In this document: positions 34,642 through 44,427 of the stretch, piece by piece
Numbering within the stretch: the stretch's first letter is position 1
How the letters are laid out: the number at the start of each line of letters is the position of its first letter
Assembly (NCBI GenBank): GCA_023395395.1
Contig: JAEWZH010000001.1
Span: 59,833-123,832, forward strand
DNA: 64,000 nucleotides
DNA from: Bacteroidota bacterium
Lineage (GTDB): Bacteria; Bacteroidota; Bacteroidia; Bacteroidales; Porphyromonadaceae
Direction of reading: 5' to 3'
Program-made: the position numbers and the translations under genes
Notes under the pieces: model-generated
Told to the model about the DNA's origin: nothing
Database searches by the model: none
What the model saw: the letters and a program-made list of their open reading frames with translations, nothing else

Positions 34642-35515
34642 AAGAACCATTACAATAGCAAACCCTTCCCGTCTCTCTTTGAAGCTATATCAGTTGAAGA
34701 TAGAGAACAAAGAGAGCGGGGAGGTACATACGGTCCCTCTGGAGGATATTGGTTATCTATTTTTGGAGCACCAGCAGATATCACTCACAGTACCACTACT
34801 ACAAGTATGCGCAGAGGAGAATATCGCTGTAATCATTTGTGACGAGCGACACCACCCTGCGGCACAATTCACCTCCTTTGCCAGCCACAATCTTACGGGG
34901 AAAAGGATTAGAGCGCAGATTACTGCAACAAAACCAATTCAAAAAAGAGTGTGGCAAGAGCTGATCAGACAGAAAATACTTAATCAAGCTACAGTAGTAG
35001 GTGCTCCTTTTGATCAGACATTGAAAGGATTAGCCAAAGAGGTAAAAAGCGGAGACAGCACCAATAGAGAAGGTGTAGCAGCGAAAGTGTATTGGCAAGG
35101 ACTCTTTGGCTCTGATTTTATTAGAGATCCAAATAGTGATTCTCCCAACGATATACTTAACTATGGTTATACCATTCTCAGGGCTGCAACGGTAAGATCT
35201 ATCGTCGGTTCCGGACTCAGTCCCACCTTTGGAGTCTTTCACACCAATCAATACAACCCTTTTCCTCTGGCAGACGATGTCATGGAACCCTATCGTCCCT
35301 TTGTGGATCAAATAGTGCAGAGGATTGTCGAGCGGGACGAAGCGATAGACTTTCAGAAGTCCAAAAACATTTTGAAGAGGGTCTTGGTCGAGGATGTGAG
35401 GATAGATGGACTTATGCGCCCTCTCCAATTAGCTCTGAGTATGACGACATCTTCGCTTGCAGAAATCTATGATGGGAAGAAAGAAAAGTTATCTCTACCT
35501 GAATTAATAAAATGA
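34634..35515 (+). CDS. cas1: Cas1, spacer integrase
   Basis: About 293 residues from the GTG at 34634, giving MIKRTITIANPSRLSLKLYQLKI, the customary opening of type II Cas1. A TTG at 34622 in the same frame would add four residues and cannot be excluded. The protein has the N-terminal beta-domain, then the helical domain with AAKVYWQGLFG (glutamate or equivalent metal ligand nearby), FGVFHTNQYNPFPLADDVMEPYRPFVD containing the histidine and aspartate ligands. It integrates new spacers together with Cas2, using Cas9 for PAM selection in type II systems. The start overlaps the end of cas9 by eight bases; cas2 follows directly. Confidence 0.95.
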   Translation: MIKRTITIANPSRLSLKLYQLKIENKESGEVHTVPLEDIGYLFLEHQQISLTVPLLQVCAEENIAVIICDERHHPAAQFTSFASHNLTGKRIRAQITATKPIQKRVWQELIRQKILNQATVVGAPFDQTLKGLAKEVKSGDSTNREGVAAKVYWQGLFGSDFIRDPNSDSPNDILNYGYTILRAATVRSIVGSGLSPTFGVFHTNQYNPFPLADDVMEPYRPFVDQIVQRIVERDEAIDFQKSKNILKRVLVEDVRIDGLMRPLQLALSMTTSSLAEIYDGKKEKLSLPELIK

Positions 35516-35524
35516 CCTGTGATT

Positions 35525-35851
35525 ATGATTAGTTCTTATCAAGCTATGTGGATACTCGTGATTTTTGATTTACCTGTTCTGACTAAAAAACAGATAAAAG
35601 CAGCTAGAAGATTTAGAGATAATCTAGTCTCCGATGGTTTTATTATGGCACAGTTCTCCGTGTATATAAGACATGTCCCGACACTGGCTCTCAAGGAGAA
35701 GCATATTCGACGAATCTCAAGAATTATCCCAGAGGAAGGATCGGTTATCATCTACACCATGACAGATAAGCAATATGCAGATGCGAGATGTTTTCAGGGG
35801 AGAAAGCCAATCGAACAGATGAGACAACCTTCTCTTTTTGATGAGTTCTAA
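35525..35851 (+). CDS. cas2: Cas2, spacer acquisition protein
   Basis: About 108 residues from the ATG at 35525 (MISSYQAMWILVIFDLPV); a GTG at 35519 would add two residues. The ferredoxin-like Cas2 fold is shown by the opening strand with IFDLP, the QFSVYIRHVP strand, and SVIIYTMTDKQY. Length is standard for the type II Cas2. It forms a scaffold for the Cas1 dimers during spacer integration. It is the last cas gene; the 157-base leader and the array follow. No csn2 or cas4 is present between it and the array. Confidence 0.94.
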   Translation: MISSYQAMWILVIFDLPVLTKKQIKAARRFRDNLVSDGFIMAQFSVYIRHVPTLALKEKHIRRISRIIPEEGSVIIYTMTDKQYADARCFQGRKPIEQMRQPSLFDEF

Positions 35852-36008
35852 AGAAAAAGGGGCTGCAATCATCCTTCTAACGACAAATTATGTGTACATT
35901 TGGGTGAAATAATAGAATAAATTCCAAGAAAAGTCTATCTTCTTCGTGGTTTTATTTGATCGAGAACGCAGAGAAAAACCAGCTGTAATAAGGATTCTCG
36001 GCTCCCAC
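35852..36008 (+). promoter_or_regulatory. CRISPR leader with promoter box
   Basis: An AT-rich stretch of 157 bases between cas2 and the first repeat, with a -7 box TACATTTG (TAnnTTTG) at 35895-35902. No gene is seen in it. Array polarity (repeat and tracrRNA orientation, degenerate repeat at the far end) places the leader here. Confidence 0.7.
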
Positions 36009-38934
36009 GTTGTGGATTGACTAGATTTGGAAATAAGATATAACTGGAGATGGCAAGCCGAGCACAGACCACCGGTTGTGGATTGACTAGATTTGGAAAT
36101 AAGATATAACATTGATGAGAAAGAGCTAGAGGAAGCACAGGTTGTGGATTGACTAGATTTGGAAATAAGATATAACTCTTATATCGGTACTTACACGGAC
36201 TATACGGTTGTGGATTGACTAGATTTGGAAATAAGATATAACGAGAAAGGGTTTTCAAGAGACTGGAGTAAAGTTGTGGATTGACTAGATTTGGAAATAA
36301 GATATAACGATTGTCGGAGTTTCTCGTTTCGGGCATTCGTTGTGGATTGACTAGATTTGGAAATAAGATATAACAATGAGATTTGGGTTCAGGCCTGCTC
36401 GCTGGTTGTGGATTGACTAGATTTGGAAATAAGATATAACCACCACCTGCACTTCTCGCAGGGTCATCTTGTTGTGGATTGACTAGATTTGGAAATAAGA
36501 TATAACACGCATCCACTCCTTGTAACTCGCAAAGGCAGTTGTGGATTGACTAGATTTGGAAATAAGATATAACAGAGGATTAACGCATGATGAGCTGATG
36601 GCAGTTGTGGATTGACTAGATTTGGAAATAAGATATAACATACGGGCCCTAGAGGTCTACAGGGCATCCGTTGTGGATTGACTAGATTTGGAAATAAGAT
36701 ATAACCACCGATGGAGCATTTGCGGATGGTATTATGTTGTGGATTGACTAGATTTGGAAATAAGATATAACATTGGCATATCAAGTATATTGCCCTGACG
36801 TGTTGTGGATTGACTAGATTTGGAAATAAGATATAACCGCTCTCCTTGTACCCGTGACTTCTGAGGGTTGTGGATTGACTAGATTTGGAAATAAGATATA
36901 ACAAACAAAGGATTATGCAGGTCTGCCGCGGTGTTGTGGATTGGCTAGATTTGGAAATAAGATATAACTGCTTAGCACTTGCTGCCTTTGCACCCTCTGT
37001 TGTGGATTGACTAGATTTGGAAATAAGATATAACCTGCCTAACTCCGTGTGTGTCCTCACATGGGTTGTGGATTGACTAGATTTGGAAATAAGATATAAC
37101 CGTAATCCTCACTAGATGTGTCCACACTCTGTTGTGGATTGACTAGATTTGGAAATAAGATATAACTTGCTCCGCATGTCGTAGTACCATTGGATGGTTG
37201 TGGATTGACTAGATTTGGAAATAAGATATAACGCATCGGGGCTTGGGCGGTAGCTAGCTCTAGTTGTGGATTGACTAGATTTGGAAATAAGATATAACCC
37301 GGGATCGCTCTCGCTCTCGGAGATGATGGTTGTGGATTGACTAGATTTGGAAATAAGATATAACTACTACAACAGCAGGACGGGTGAGGTGATAGTTGTG
37401 GATTGACTAGATTTGGAAATAAGATATAACCTGTTTGAACCCCACCTTAACCTTGATACAGTTGTGGATTGACTAGATTTGGAAATAAGATATAACATAG
37501 ACATTATTTACTACTTTGGGTTTTTCGTTGTGGATTGACTAGATTTGGAAATAAGATATAACATACGAGCTGGCAGGTATGCAGACACTGGCGTTGTGGA
37601 TTGACTAGATTTGGAAATAAGATATAACCGCCCTCATAGCTGATGATATGCTCATCGTGTTGTGGATTGACTAGATTTGGAAATAAGATATAACCTGTCA
37701 GAGGAGTGGCAATCCTTTTTCGGCGTTGTGGATTGACTAGATTTGGAAATAAGATATAACTTTTGCGCACAGAGCTGTACGCAGGAGCCAGTTGTGGATT
37801 GACTAGATTTGGAAATAAGATATAACCATCCGCAAGATAAATATACTATAAGTATTGTTGTGGATTGACTAGATTTGGAAATAAGATATAACCCCTAGGC
37901 GCTGTGTATTCGCGGGGTCTACGTTGTGGATTGACTAGATTTGGAAATAAGATATAACTGCCGTAAGAGCAGGCAGGGTGGTCGGTGGGTTGTGGATTGA
38001 CTAGATTTGGAAATAAGATATAACTCCTAATCCAACCCATACATAACGCCCTTTGTTGTGGATTGACTAGATTTGGAAATAAGATATAACGTATAACAGA
38101 TATGATTACACCAATTGTAAGTTGTGGATTGACTAGATTTGGAAATAAGATATAACGGTGGTGAACTCTCCATCCTCCCACGCCCCGTTGTGGATTGACT
38201 AGATTTGGAAATAAGATATAACCACGCCGAAGTCCATAGCCCCGAACATCACGTTGTGGATTGACTAGATTTGGAAATAAGATATAACTGCAAACCTTAT
38301 CGCTGATATAGCGAAAGAGTTGTGGATTGACTAGATTTGGAAATAAGATATAACTTAGTGCGGTAAGCTCCGCAAGGCGCTCAAGTTGTGGATTGACTAG
38401 ATTTGGAAATAAGATATAACGTGGCTACAATATCCTGCAAAGCAAGACGAGTTGTGGATTGACTAGATTTGGAAATAAGATATAACTCAGGTATCAACTT
38501 CAAGCCATCTATTCTCGTTGTGGATTGACTAGATTTGGAAATAAGATATAACCATGGACAAGTACATACGGAACAAAGTAGAGTTGTGGATTGACTAGAT
38601 TTGGAAATAAGATATAACCCAGATTCACTCCCGTACATCGTTGCTGGCGTTGTGGATTGACTAGATTTGGAAATAAGATATAACTAGGGTTTACGACATA
38701 AGAATAATACGTCTGTTGTGGATTGACTAGATTTGGAAATAAGATATAACCTCATTAAGATTTGCCCCACCATTAGCATTGGTTGTGGATTGACTAGATT
38801 TGGAAATAAGATATAACCAAATATGAAGTGATAAGGAGAAACAATAAGTTGTGGATTGACTAGATTTGGAAATAAGATATAACGATGCCCCGGACTACTA
38901 CACCAAGATTGCGGTTGTGGATTGACTAGATTTG
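36009..38934 (+). CRISPR. Type II-C CRISPR array, 45 repeats and 44 spacers
   Basis: Repeats of 36 bases begin GTTGTGGATTGACTAGATTT and end GGAAATAAGATATAAC. First repeat is at 36009-36044. Spacers are 30 bases except 31 at 36507-36537 and 38751-38781 and 29 at 36838-36866. The repeats I compared are identical apart from an A-to-G change at position 12 in the repeat starting at 36933; the final one at 38914 keeps only the first 21 bases. The degenerate last repeat and the tracrRNA orientation both show transcription rightward from the cas side. Positions 14-21 of the repeat read TAGATTTG, a match to the Bacteroidota -7 promoter box. Frames open across the array on the minus strand are artefacts of the repeat. 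Confidence 0.98.
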
Positions 38935-39007
38935 CATGCCTCTCAAACATATAGGGAATGATTGTGGGTATCCTAAATGAAGTAGGTTCTTATTGACCGG
39001 GGAGGGG

Positions 39008-39056
39008 CAATAAAAGGGGTCTCGACCGCTGTTAGCGGTCGAGACCCCTTTTATTG
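39008..39056. terminator. Bidirectional terminator between the array and the DUF4988 gene
   Basis: A perfect 22-base-pair stem (arms 39008-39029 and 39035-39056, loop TGTTA) with a GC-rich core GGTCTCGACCGC and A-rich/T-rich flanks inside the arms. It can end both the rightward crRNA transcript and the leftward lipoprotein gene. Confidence 0.88.
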
Positions 39057-39072
39057 TTTGTCTGAAGTACAA

Positions 39073-40440
39073 TTACTTCTTAGTTTCGAATAATCTCAGG
39101 CTGTAGCCATCGGTTGGATAGTAAGCACTTCCACAAAGGACATTGGTTGCATTGAAAATAGCGCTGTGTACGTTGCCACTCGCATTTTTAGATGCACTCA
39201 TATATCTACCATAAGTACCTCTGCTTCTCACTTCGCCATTACGCATATATCCTGCTGCTGGGAAATATCTAACGATCTCATTGGCATCCGGTTGTTTCCA
39301 GTAGTTTTCATCAGCAATTTGATCAATAGTTTGGATCGTTGGATTGACGCCAAGATAGCGAACGGTAATCTTCAATATCTTTTCACCAGAACTTGCCAGA
39401 TTGTCTGCATATTCATATCGCCATGCACTTCTGTGATCATTCTTTTCATCTTTGAAGCGCAATGCATAGCCAATATTATTGCCAGGACAACGATAATCTG
39501 CCTTATACGAAGCTGTAGTACCAGCTATCTCAATCTCCTCAACAACATCATTGTAGGAAACAACGCTAGTATTGGCGAACTCTACGCGACTTTCAAATTT
39601 TGGCAATATTCCGGCCCATTCTGCTATGCTTGGGAGGTGATAAGTCTTATTGCCAATTGTAAGACCTGTCCCGATTGCAGTCTCAGCTTCTTGATATGTG
39701 AATAGCTTACCTGCATCATTGGCATTAGTAGTTACGAAAGCTTTTCCAGTCTCATCGAGGTTAAACTGGGCTACATACTCTATCGCCAATTTTGGACGAT
39801 CGGTTGGTGTTGGCTCCTCCCATTGTACTGAAGGGATGACAAAAGTCATACCGTTGAAGACAATCGTAATGGTTCCGTTTCCATTGTCAGTAATCTTTAG
39901 ATCAGATGCGGCATCGGTACCTACTGCCTTTACAGGCTTGCCATCCACATCTTTGACTAGCTCCCACTTTACGCCTCCATCGAGACTTACCTCCCAATTT
40001 CCATCTGCATTCACACGTAGTTGTGGGGTGACACCAGCCTTTCCATCCTCGCCCTTAACTCGGATTGGGTTACCAGCGGCATCTCTCATCAGCTCTCCGT
40101 CCAAAGTCCAGTACAGTACACCATCGACCTCTTCGATTCCTACGCTAGGTGTTTTGCCATCCTTACCATGTTTCAGGATAATTTCAGAACCATCCGACAT
40201 CACAAGCTTGTAACCCTCATCTTTTGGCAAGGCAGTGTATGAAACAATGCTAATCTTTTGAGCCTGAGCATCAACTAGCTTCTGGAGAGATGCAATCGTT
40301 TTATTTGCATCGGCAGTCAATGTCTCCAGCTTCTTTATACGAGCATCGTGGTCATCCAAACGGCGGTACACATCATCTAAGTTAGTGCACGAAACGAGCA
40401 GCAACAAGGTGATAAGTCCTAGAGAAAATTTTGTCTTCAT
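39073..40440 (-). CDS. DUF4988 / FISUMP-like surface lipoprotein
   Basis: A 455-residue lipoprotein read leftward. The signal peptide ends in LLLLVSC, the lipobox cysteine. It is followed by a short coiled coil (about residues 22-65), then a glycine- and aspartate-rich DUF4988-type region with DGKDGKTPSVGIEEVDGVLYWTLDG and repeated DGxxG motifs (about 85-185). The C-terminal half has the features of the Fibrobacter-succinogenes-major-paralogous (FISUMP-like) fold, namely YHLPSIAEWAGILP and the final GYSLRLF. Such proteins sit on the outer membrane surface of Bacteroidales. A leftward promoter box (TATATTTG at 40523-40530) is 82 bases upstream. It stands alone between two terminators. Confidence 0.85.
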   Translation of the reverse strand: MKTKFSLGLITLLLLVSCTNLDDVYRRLDDHDARIKKLETLTADANKTIASLQKLVDAQAQKISIVSYTALPKDEGYKLVMSDGSEIILKHGKDGKTPSVGIEEVDGVLYWTLDGELMRDAAGNPIRVKGEDGKAGVTPQLRVNADGNWEVSLDGGVKWELVKDVDGKPVKAVGTDAASDLKITDNGNGTITIVFNGMTFVIPSVQWEEPTPTDRPKLAIEYVAQFNLDETGKAFVTTNANDAGKLFTYQEAETAIGTGLTIGNKTYHLPSIAEWAGILPKFESRVEFANTSVVSYNDVVEEIEIAGTTASYKADYRCPGNNIGYALRFKDEKNDHRSAWRYEYADNLASSGEKILKITVRYLGVNPTIQTIDQIADENYWKQPDANEIVRYFPAAGYMRNGEVRSRGTYGRYMSASKNASGNVHSAIFNATNVLCGSAYYPTDGYSLRLFETKK

Positions 40441-40522
40441 GTTTTTAGTATGTTAAAGTTAATGAAACTGTGTAAGCAATCTATGAAATATCTAAATCTA
40501 TGTTATCACAATATCAACGAGG

Positions 40523-40530
40523 CAAATATA
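40523..40530 (-). promoter_or_regulatory. Promoter -7 box of the DUF4988 gene
   Basis: On the minus strand TATATTTG (TAnnTTTG) lies 82 bases upstream of the start codon at 40440. The 410-base non-coding stretch 40441-40850 otherwise holds two hairpins near its right end and AT-rich sequence with no recognisable gene. Confidence 0.5.
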
Positions 40531-40734
40531 TCAACAATTATTATACTACACAACTTTTTTCGTTATTTATTTGAGGATTTTTATTTCATGAAGTCTAATA
40601 ACCTTGTTTCAAAATCGAGGCAATCTCAGATATTAAGCCTATTTCGAGGTTTGAATACCATTATCAAAAAGCCGGCAATTTTTCCTTTTGTGCTCTCAAG
40701 CATCAAATATACAAATGAGATTTAACGCTCAAAT

Positions 40735-40773
40735 AAAAAGGTGTGAGCCCGGCACAATACCGAGTTCACACCG
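40735..40773 (-). terminator. Leftward terminator of the metG-mnmA-lipoprotein operon
   Basis: GGTGTGAGCCCGG (40740-40752) pairs with CCGAGTTCACACC (40761-40773) with one wobble and one mismatch. Read leftward it is followed by CTTTTTATTT, as expected for a rho-independent terminator serving the gene at 40851-41246. Confidence 0.7.
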
Positions 40774-40812
40774 ACTATAAGGTGATTAATAATTTAATCG
40801 TCCAACTTTTTC

Positions 40813-40837
40813 GGGGCACATCGCCCCTTTTTATTTT
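40813..40837 (+). terminator. Short hairpin with rightward T-run
   Basis: GGGGC/GCCCC (40813-40817, 40823-40827) followed by TTTTTATTTT on the plus strand. No rightward gene precedes it, so it may block antisense transcription into the lipoprotein gene; the five-pair stem is short. Confidence 0.45.
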
Positions 40838-40850
40838 AGCCTAAAACCTA

Positions 40851-41246
40851 TCACTGTGCATCAGCAATAGCCTGAGCCATCTTAGCTGAAATCTTTTGGA
40901 AAACAGACTGCTGATCGGTATCCATCTGATTTTTCTCCTGTTCTAGCTGATTCTGCAAGTCTTGAGCTTCAGCGAGCAATTGCGGGAAGTTAGCGACAGC
41001 GGTTAGATCCTTCTTTTTTACTTGTAGAGCAGTCTCAGAAAGCGTTGTCACAAGTTGGTCATAGTTCGCTAGAAGTGCGTCAATACCGGCTCCTTCAGCT
41101 GGCGCTTCCGTGGTTTCGGGCATCTCAGTCTCAGTGGCAGTGGTCGCACTTTCCGAATTTTTCTCTTCATGGGCACAAGATGCCAAGCCGAGTAGAGCAA
41201 TCCCCACAAAACTTAAAACTCCGGCAAATAAAATCTTCTTCATCAT
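40851..41246 (-). CDS. Small lipoprotein of unknown function
   Basis: A 131-residue protein with a lipoprotein signal peptide ending LLGLASC. The first part of the mature chain (HEEKNSESATTATETEMPETTEAP) is a flexible, threonine- and glutamate-rich linker, and the rest is predicted alpha-helical and glutamine-rich with possible coiled-coil character (DQLVTTLSETALQVKKKDLTAVANFPQLLAEAQDLQNQLEQEK). No family is recognised. It begins 16 bases downstream of mnmA and is followed by a terminator, so it is the last gene of the leftward metG-mnmA transcript. The threonine-rich linker resembles regions O-glycosylated in Bacteroidetes, but this is only an inference. Confidence 0.75.
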   Translation of the reverse strand: MMKKILFAGVLSFVGIALLGLASCAHEEKNSESATTATETEMPETTEAPAEGAGIDALLANYDQLVTTLSETALQVKKKDLTAVANFPQLLAEAQDLQNQLEQEKNQMDTDQQSVFQKISAKMAQAIADAQ

Positions 41247-41262
41247 TAGAAACCTGTAAACA

Positions 41263-42333
41263 TTACATCCTCATGCCTCTGGCAATCACACCCGAGCCAT
41301 GGCAAATCTTTTTCTCAGTATCATATATGGTGCAGAATTGCCCCGGAGCTATTCCCTGAATCAACTCCTCCGAATGGAGTGTATAGATTCCACCATCACG
41401 GCGAAGCAATCCCTTGGTAAAGTCGGGGGTATGGCGAACCTTGAAAGTCACATCAAGTTCATCACCAGCCATCGGATTTTCTGTGATAAAGTGCATCTCC
41501 GGCATCTCTACCACATTGCCATACTGAGTCTCTACATCATATCCTCGGCTCACATAGAGGGTATTGGTCTCAATATCCTTACGGATTACAAACCATGGAC
41601 CTCCCGAGAGCCCAAGCCCTTTACGCTGACCAATAGTGTGAAACCAATAGCCTCGATGTTCTCCGACCACTTTGCCTGTCTCGAGCTCCACGATGTTGCC
41701 AGAGAGCGTGCCGAGGTACTTTTCGATAAACTGATTGTAGTCTACTTTTCCAAGGAAACAAATACCTTGGCTATCCTTGCGCTGGGCGGTCACCAAGTGC
41801 GCCATCGAAGCTATGCGACGCACTTCACTCTTAGGCAGTTTGCCCAATGGGAAGTGCGCCTTGACCAGCTGAGGATATGTAATCTGAGCGAGGAAGTCGG
41901 TCTGATCCTTGAGTGCATCCACAGCTGTAGCGAGGTAGTGCTTATCCTTTATTATGCGCTTAGTTGCATAGTGCCCGGTAGCAATCTGATCATAGTCACG
42001 CCCGGCGTATTCATTGAAGTAGCCAAACTTGATGATCCGATTGCACAGCATATCGGGATGTGGTGTATGCCCTACCCTCACGGTATCTATGATGTACTGC
42101 ACCACATAGTCCCAGTACTCTCGGTGCAGGTTGATGACCTCCAGAGGCCGCCCATAGTGATGAGCGAGCCATCGCACCATCTCCATATCCTCCTCGCTTG
42201 GACAGTCCTGAAACCCTTCCTCATCCGCTCCTATGTAGATGTAGAATAGGTCAGGCTCCTCTCCTCGCTCCATCATCAGATGAAGTGCGACAGAGCTATC
42301 GACACCGCCAGAGAGAAGTAGTGCTCGCTTCAT
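41263..42333 (-). CDS. mnmA: tRNA 2-thiouridylase MnmA
   Basis: A 356-residue enzyme read leftward. The PP-loop is LLSGGVDSSVALHL near the N-terminus; the first catalytic cysteine is in MLCNRIIKFG, the second in SQGICFLGK, and GQRKGLGLSGGPWFV is the RNA-binding signature. MnmA transfers sulfur to U34 of tRNA for Lys, Glu and Gln. It ends 16 bases before the small lipoprotein gene and begins five bases after metG, making an operon metG-mnmA-lipoprotein. Length is within the family range. A few residues of the usual N-terminal run are altered (YIYIGADEEGFQDCPSEEDMEMVR), typical of Bacteroidetes. Confidence 0.96.
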   Translation of the reverse strand: MKRALLLSGGVDSSVALHLMMERGEEPDLFYIYIGADEEGFQDCPSEEDMEMVRWLAHHYGRPLEVINLHREYWDYVVQYIIDTVRVGHTPHPDMLCNRIIKFGYFNEYAGRDYDQIATGHYATKRIIKDKHYLATAVDALKDQTDFLAQITYPQLVKAHFPLGKLPKSEVRRIASMAHLVTAQRKDSQGICFLGKVDYNQFIEKYLGTLSGNIVELETGKVVGEHRGYWFHTIGQRKGLGLSGGPWFVIRKDIETNTLYVSRGYDVETQYGNVVEMPEMHFITENPMAGDELDVTFKVRHTPDFTKGLLRRDGGIYTLHSEELIQGIAPGQFCTIYDTEKKICHGSGVIARGMRM

Positions 42334-42338
42334 ATTCT

Positions 42339-44393
42339 TTACGATACCTTGCTACCCGGTTTCACCTGTTTGCTGGTGGTCAATACAGAGAGCGAACCAT
42401 CCCCTTCCTCCACAGAGAGAATCATCCCTTGACTCTCGATACCTCGCATCTTGCGAGGGGCGAGATTGGCTACAAAAATGACCTGCTTACCCACGAGATT
42501 CTCAGGATCATAGTGCTTGGCCAGCCCTGAGATAATGGTGCGCTCTCCAAAACCATCATCGAGTGTAAACTGGAGCAACTTGTCTGTCTTAGGCACCTTG
42601 GTACAAGCCTTCACAGTCGCGACACGCAAGTCGAGCTTCTCAAAGTCTTCAAAAGCAATCTCCTTACCAATAGGCATTGGTTTGGCAGCCTTCAGGGCAG
42701 CTTCAGCATTTACCTTCTTAATCGCCTCCAGCCTATCCAGCTGAGACTGGATGACATCATCCTCCATCTTTTCAAATAGGAGCACCGGTTGCTCTATCTG
42801 ATGACCCGTAGCGAGCAGATCACTCGCGCCGATGCACTCCCAAGCCACTTCCCCTTCGAGCTGTAGCATCTTACGGAGCTTTGCCATTGAGAATGGCAAG
42901 AATGGCTCCATCAGCAGCGACAGATTGGCACTGATCTGCAAAGCGATATTGAGGATGGTCCCGACACGCTCCATATCACTCTTCGCCAGCTTCCAAGGCT
43001 CGGTATCGGCAAGATACTTATTGCCCAGACGAGCAAGATCCATCGCTCTACGCTGAGCATCACGGATATGAAAATCATCGAGCAGCCTCTGCACATCATT
43101 ACGAATAATCGCAATCTCGTCCAAAGTCGCCTGATCCTCTCCCTCCAGCCCTGCAATCGCCGGCACTCTGCCCTCAAAGTATTTGTGGGTCAGCACGAGT
43201 GCTCGGTTGATAAAGTTACCGAGCACTGCCACGAGTTCGTTATTGTTTCTTGCTTGAAAATCTCCCCATGTGAAGTCGTTGTCCTTAGTCTCAGGCGCAT
43301 TGGCAGTCAGCACATAGCGCAGCACATCCTGCTTGTCCGGGAAGTCTTGGAGGTACTCATGGAGCCATACAGCCCAATTGCGGCTGGTAGAAATTTTATC
43401 GCCTTCAAGATTGAGGAATTCATTGCTTGGGACATTGTCAGGCAGGATATAGTCGCCCTCAGCGTGCAGCATAGCGGGGAATACAATGCAGTGAAATACG
43501 ATGTTATCCTTTCCGATAAAGTGTATGAGGCGTGTTTCCTCGTCTTTCCACCATGTCTCCCAAGTCTCCGGGAGTGCCTCACGGGTATTGGAGATATAGC
43601 CGATAGGGGCATCAAACCACACATACAACACCTTTCCCTCAGCGCCCTCTGCCGGCACAGGGATACCCCAGTCTAAGTCACGTGTCACCGCTCTTGGCTG
43701 CAACCCCATATCCAGCCAGCTCTTACACTGACCATATACATTGGGGCGCCACTCCTTATGTCCTTCGAGAATCCATGCCCTCAACCACTCCTCGTATGCT
43801 CCGAGAGGGAGATACCAATGCTTGGTCTTGCGCATCACGAGAGGCGAACCGCTGATGGCTGACTTAGGATTGATGAGATCTGTCGCATTGAGCGACGAAC
43901 CACACTTCTCGCACTGGTCGCCATAAGCATTTTCATTGCCACAGATAGGGCAGGTACCAATGATATAACGATCGGCAAGAAACTGTCCTACCTCTTCGTC
44001 ATAGTACTGCTCAGTCTCCTGCTCGATAAACTTGCCCTGTTCGTTGAGCTTGCGGAAGAAGTCACTGGCAGTCTCTCTATGTATCTTGCTAGAGGTGCGT
44101 GAGTAGACATCGAATGAGATGCCAAACTCTTCAAAAGAATTTTTGATCAGCGTGTGGTACCTATCTACAATATCCTGTGGAGTCACCCCCTCTTTCATCG
44201 CCTTGATGGTAATGGGGACTCCATGCTCGTCAGAGCCCCCCACAAAGAACACCTCCTCGCCCCTCTGCCTGAGGTAGCGCACATATATATCTGCCGGCAC
44301 GTAGACACCCGCTAGGTGACCGATATGTACCGGGCCATTGGCGTATGGCAAAGCTGTCGTCACCAAAGTACGCTTAAATCCTTCCTTACTCAT
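42339..44393 (-). CDS. metG: Methionyl-tRNA synthetase
   Basis: A 684-residue class I synthetase read leftward. The HIGH motif is in LPYANGPVHIGHLAG, the zinc knuckle is CPICGNENAYGDQCEKCG, and KISTSRNWAVWLHE corresponds to KMSKS. The C-terminal 110 residues (FEKLDLRVATVKACTKVPKTDKLL..) form an EMAP-II-like tRNA-binding domain, as in the dimeric form. It charges tRNA-Met and initiator tRNA. Its leftward promoter -7 box TAAATTTG is at 44428-44435, 34 bases upstream, and it is followed after five bases by mnmA. Length is typical. Confidence 0.97.
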   Translation of the reverse strand: MSKEGFKRTLVTTALPYANGPVHIGHLAGVYVPADIYVRYLRQRGEEVFFVGGSDEHGVPITIKAMKEGVTPQDIVDRYHTLIKNSFEEFGISFDVYSRTSSKIHRETASDFFRKLNEQGKFIEQETEQYYDEEVGQFLADRYIIGTCPICGNENAYGDQCEKCGSSLNATDLINPKSAISGSPLVMRKTKHWYLPLGAYEEWLRAWILEGHKEWRPNVYGQCKSWLDMGLQPRAVTRDLDWGIPVPAEGAEGKVLYVWFDAPIGYISNTREALPETWETWWKDEETRLIHFIGKDNIVFHCIVFPAMLHAEGDYILPDNVPSNEFLNLEGDKISTSRNWAVWLHEYLQDFPDKQDVLRYVLTANAPETKDNDFTWGDFQARNNNELVAVLGNFINRALVLTHKYFEGRVPAIAGLEGEDQATLDEIAIIRNDVQRLLDDFHIRDAQRRAMDLARLGNKYLADTEPWKLAKSDMERVGTILNIALQISANLSLLMEPFLPFSMAKLRKMLQLEGEVAWECIGASDLLATGHQIEQPVLLFEKMEDDVIQSQLDRLEAIKKVNAEAALKAAKPMPIGKEIAFEDFEKLDLRVATVKACTKVPKTDKLLQFTLDDGFGERTIISGLAKHYDPENLVGKQVIFVANLAPRKMRGIESQGMILSVEEGDGSLSVLTTSKQVKPGSKVS

Positions 44394-44427
44394 AAGTCTG
44401 TCTTATCGATATTGTTTCTTAACCGCA

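Noticed and set aside
35935..38950. Several minus-strand open frames across the array encoding repeated YILFPNLVNPQ or LYLISKSSQSTT
   Set aside because: They are translations of the 36-base repeats and 30-base spacers; the 66-base period is divisible by three and keeps frames open. No start or gene context.
38950..38990. ATTGTGGG near 38963 as a second anti-repeat
   Set aside because: Only seven or so bases match and there is no nexus or terminator next to it; the gap upstream of cas9 is a far better tracrRNA.
40450..40725. A 91-residue frame upstream of the DUF4988 gene
   Set aside because: AT-rich composition with no recognisable family, divergent from a gene promoter that runs through it.
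41299..42249. A 316-residue plus-strand frame antisense to mnmA
   Set aside because: A shadow of mnmA, which has full family motifs.
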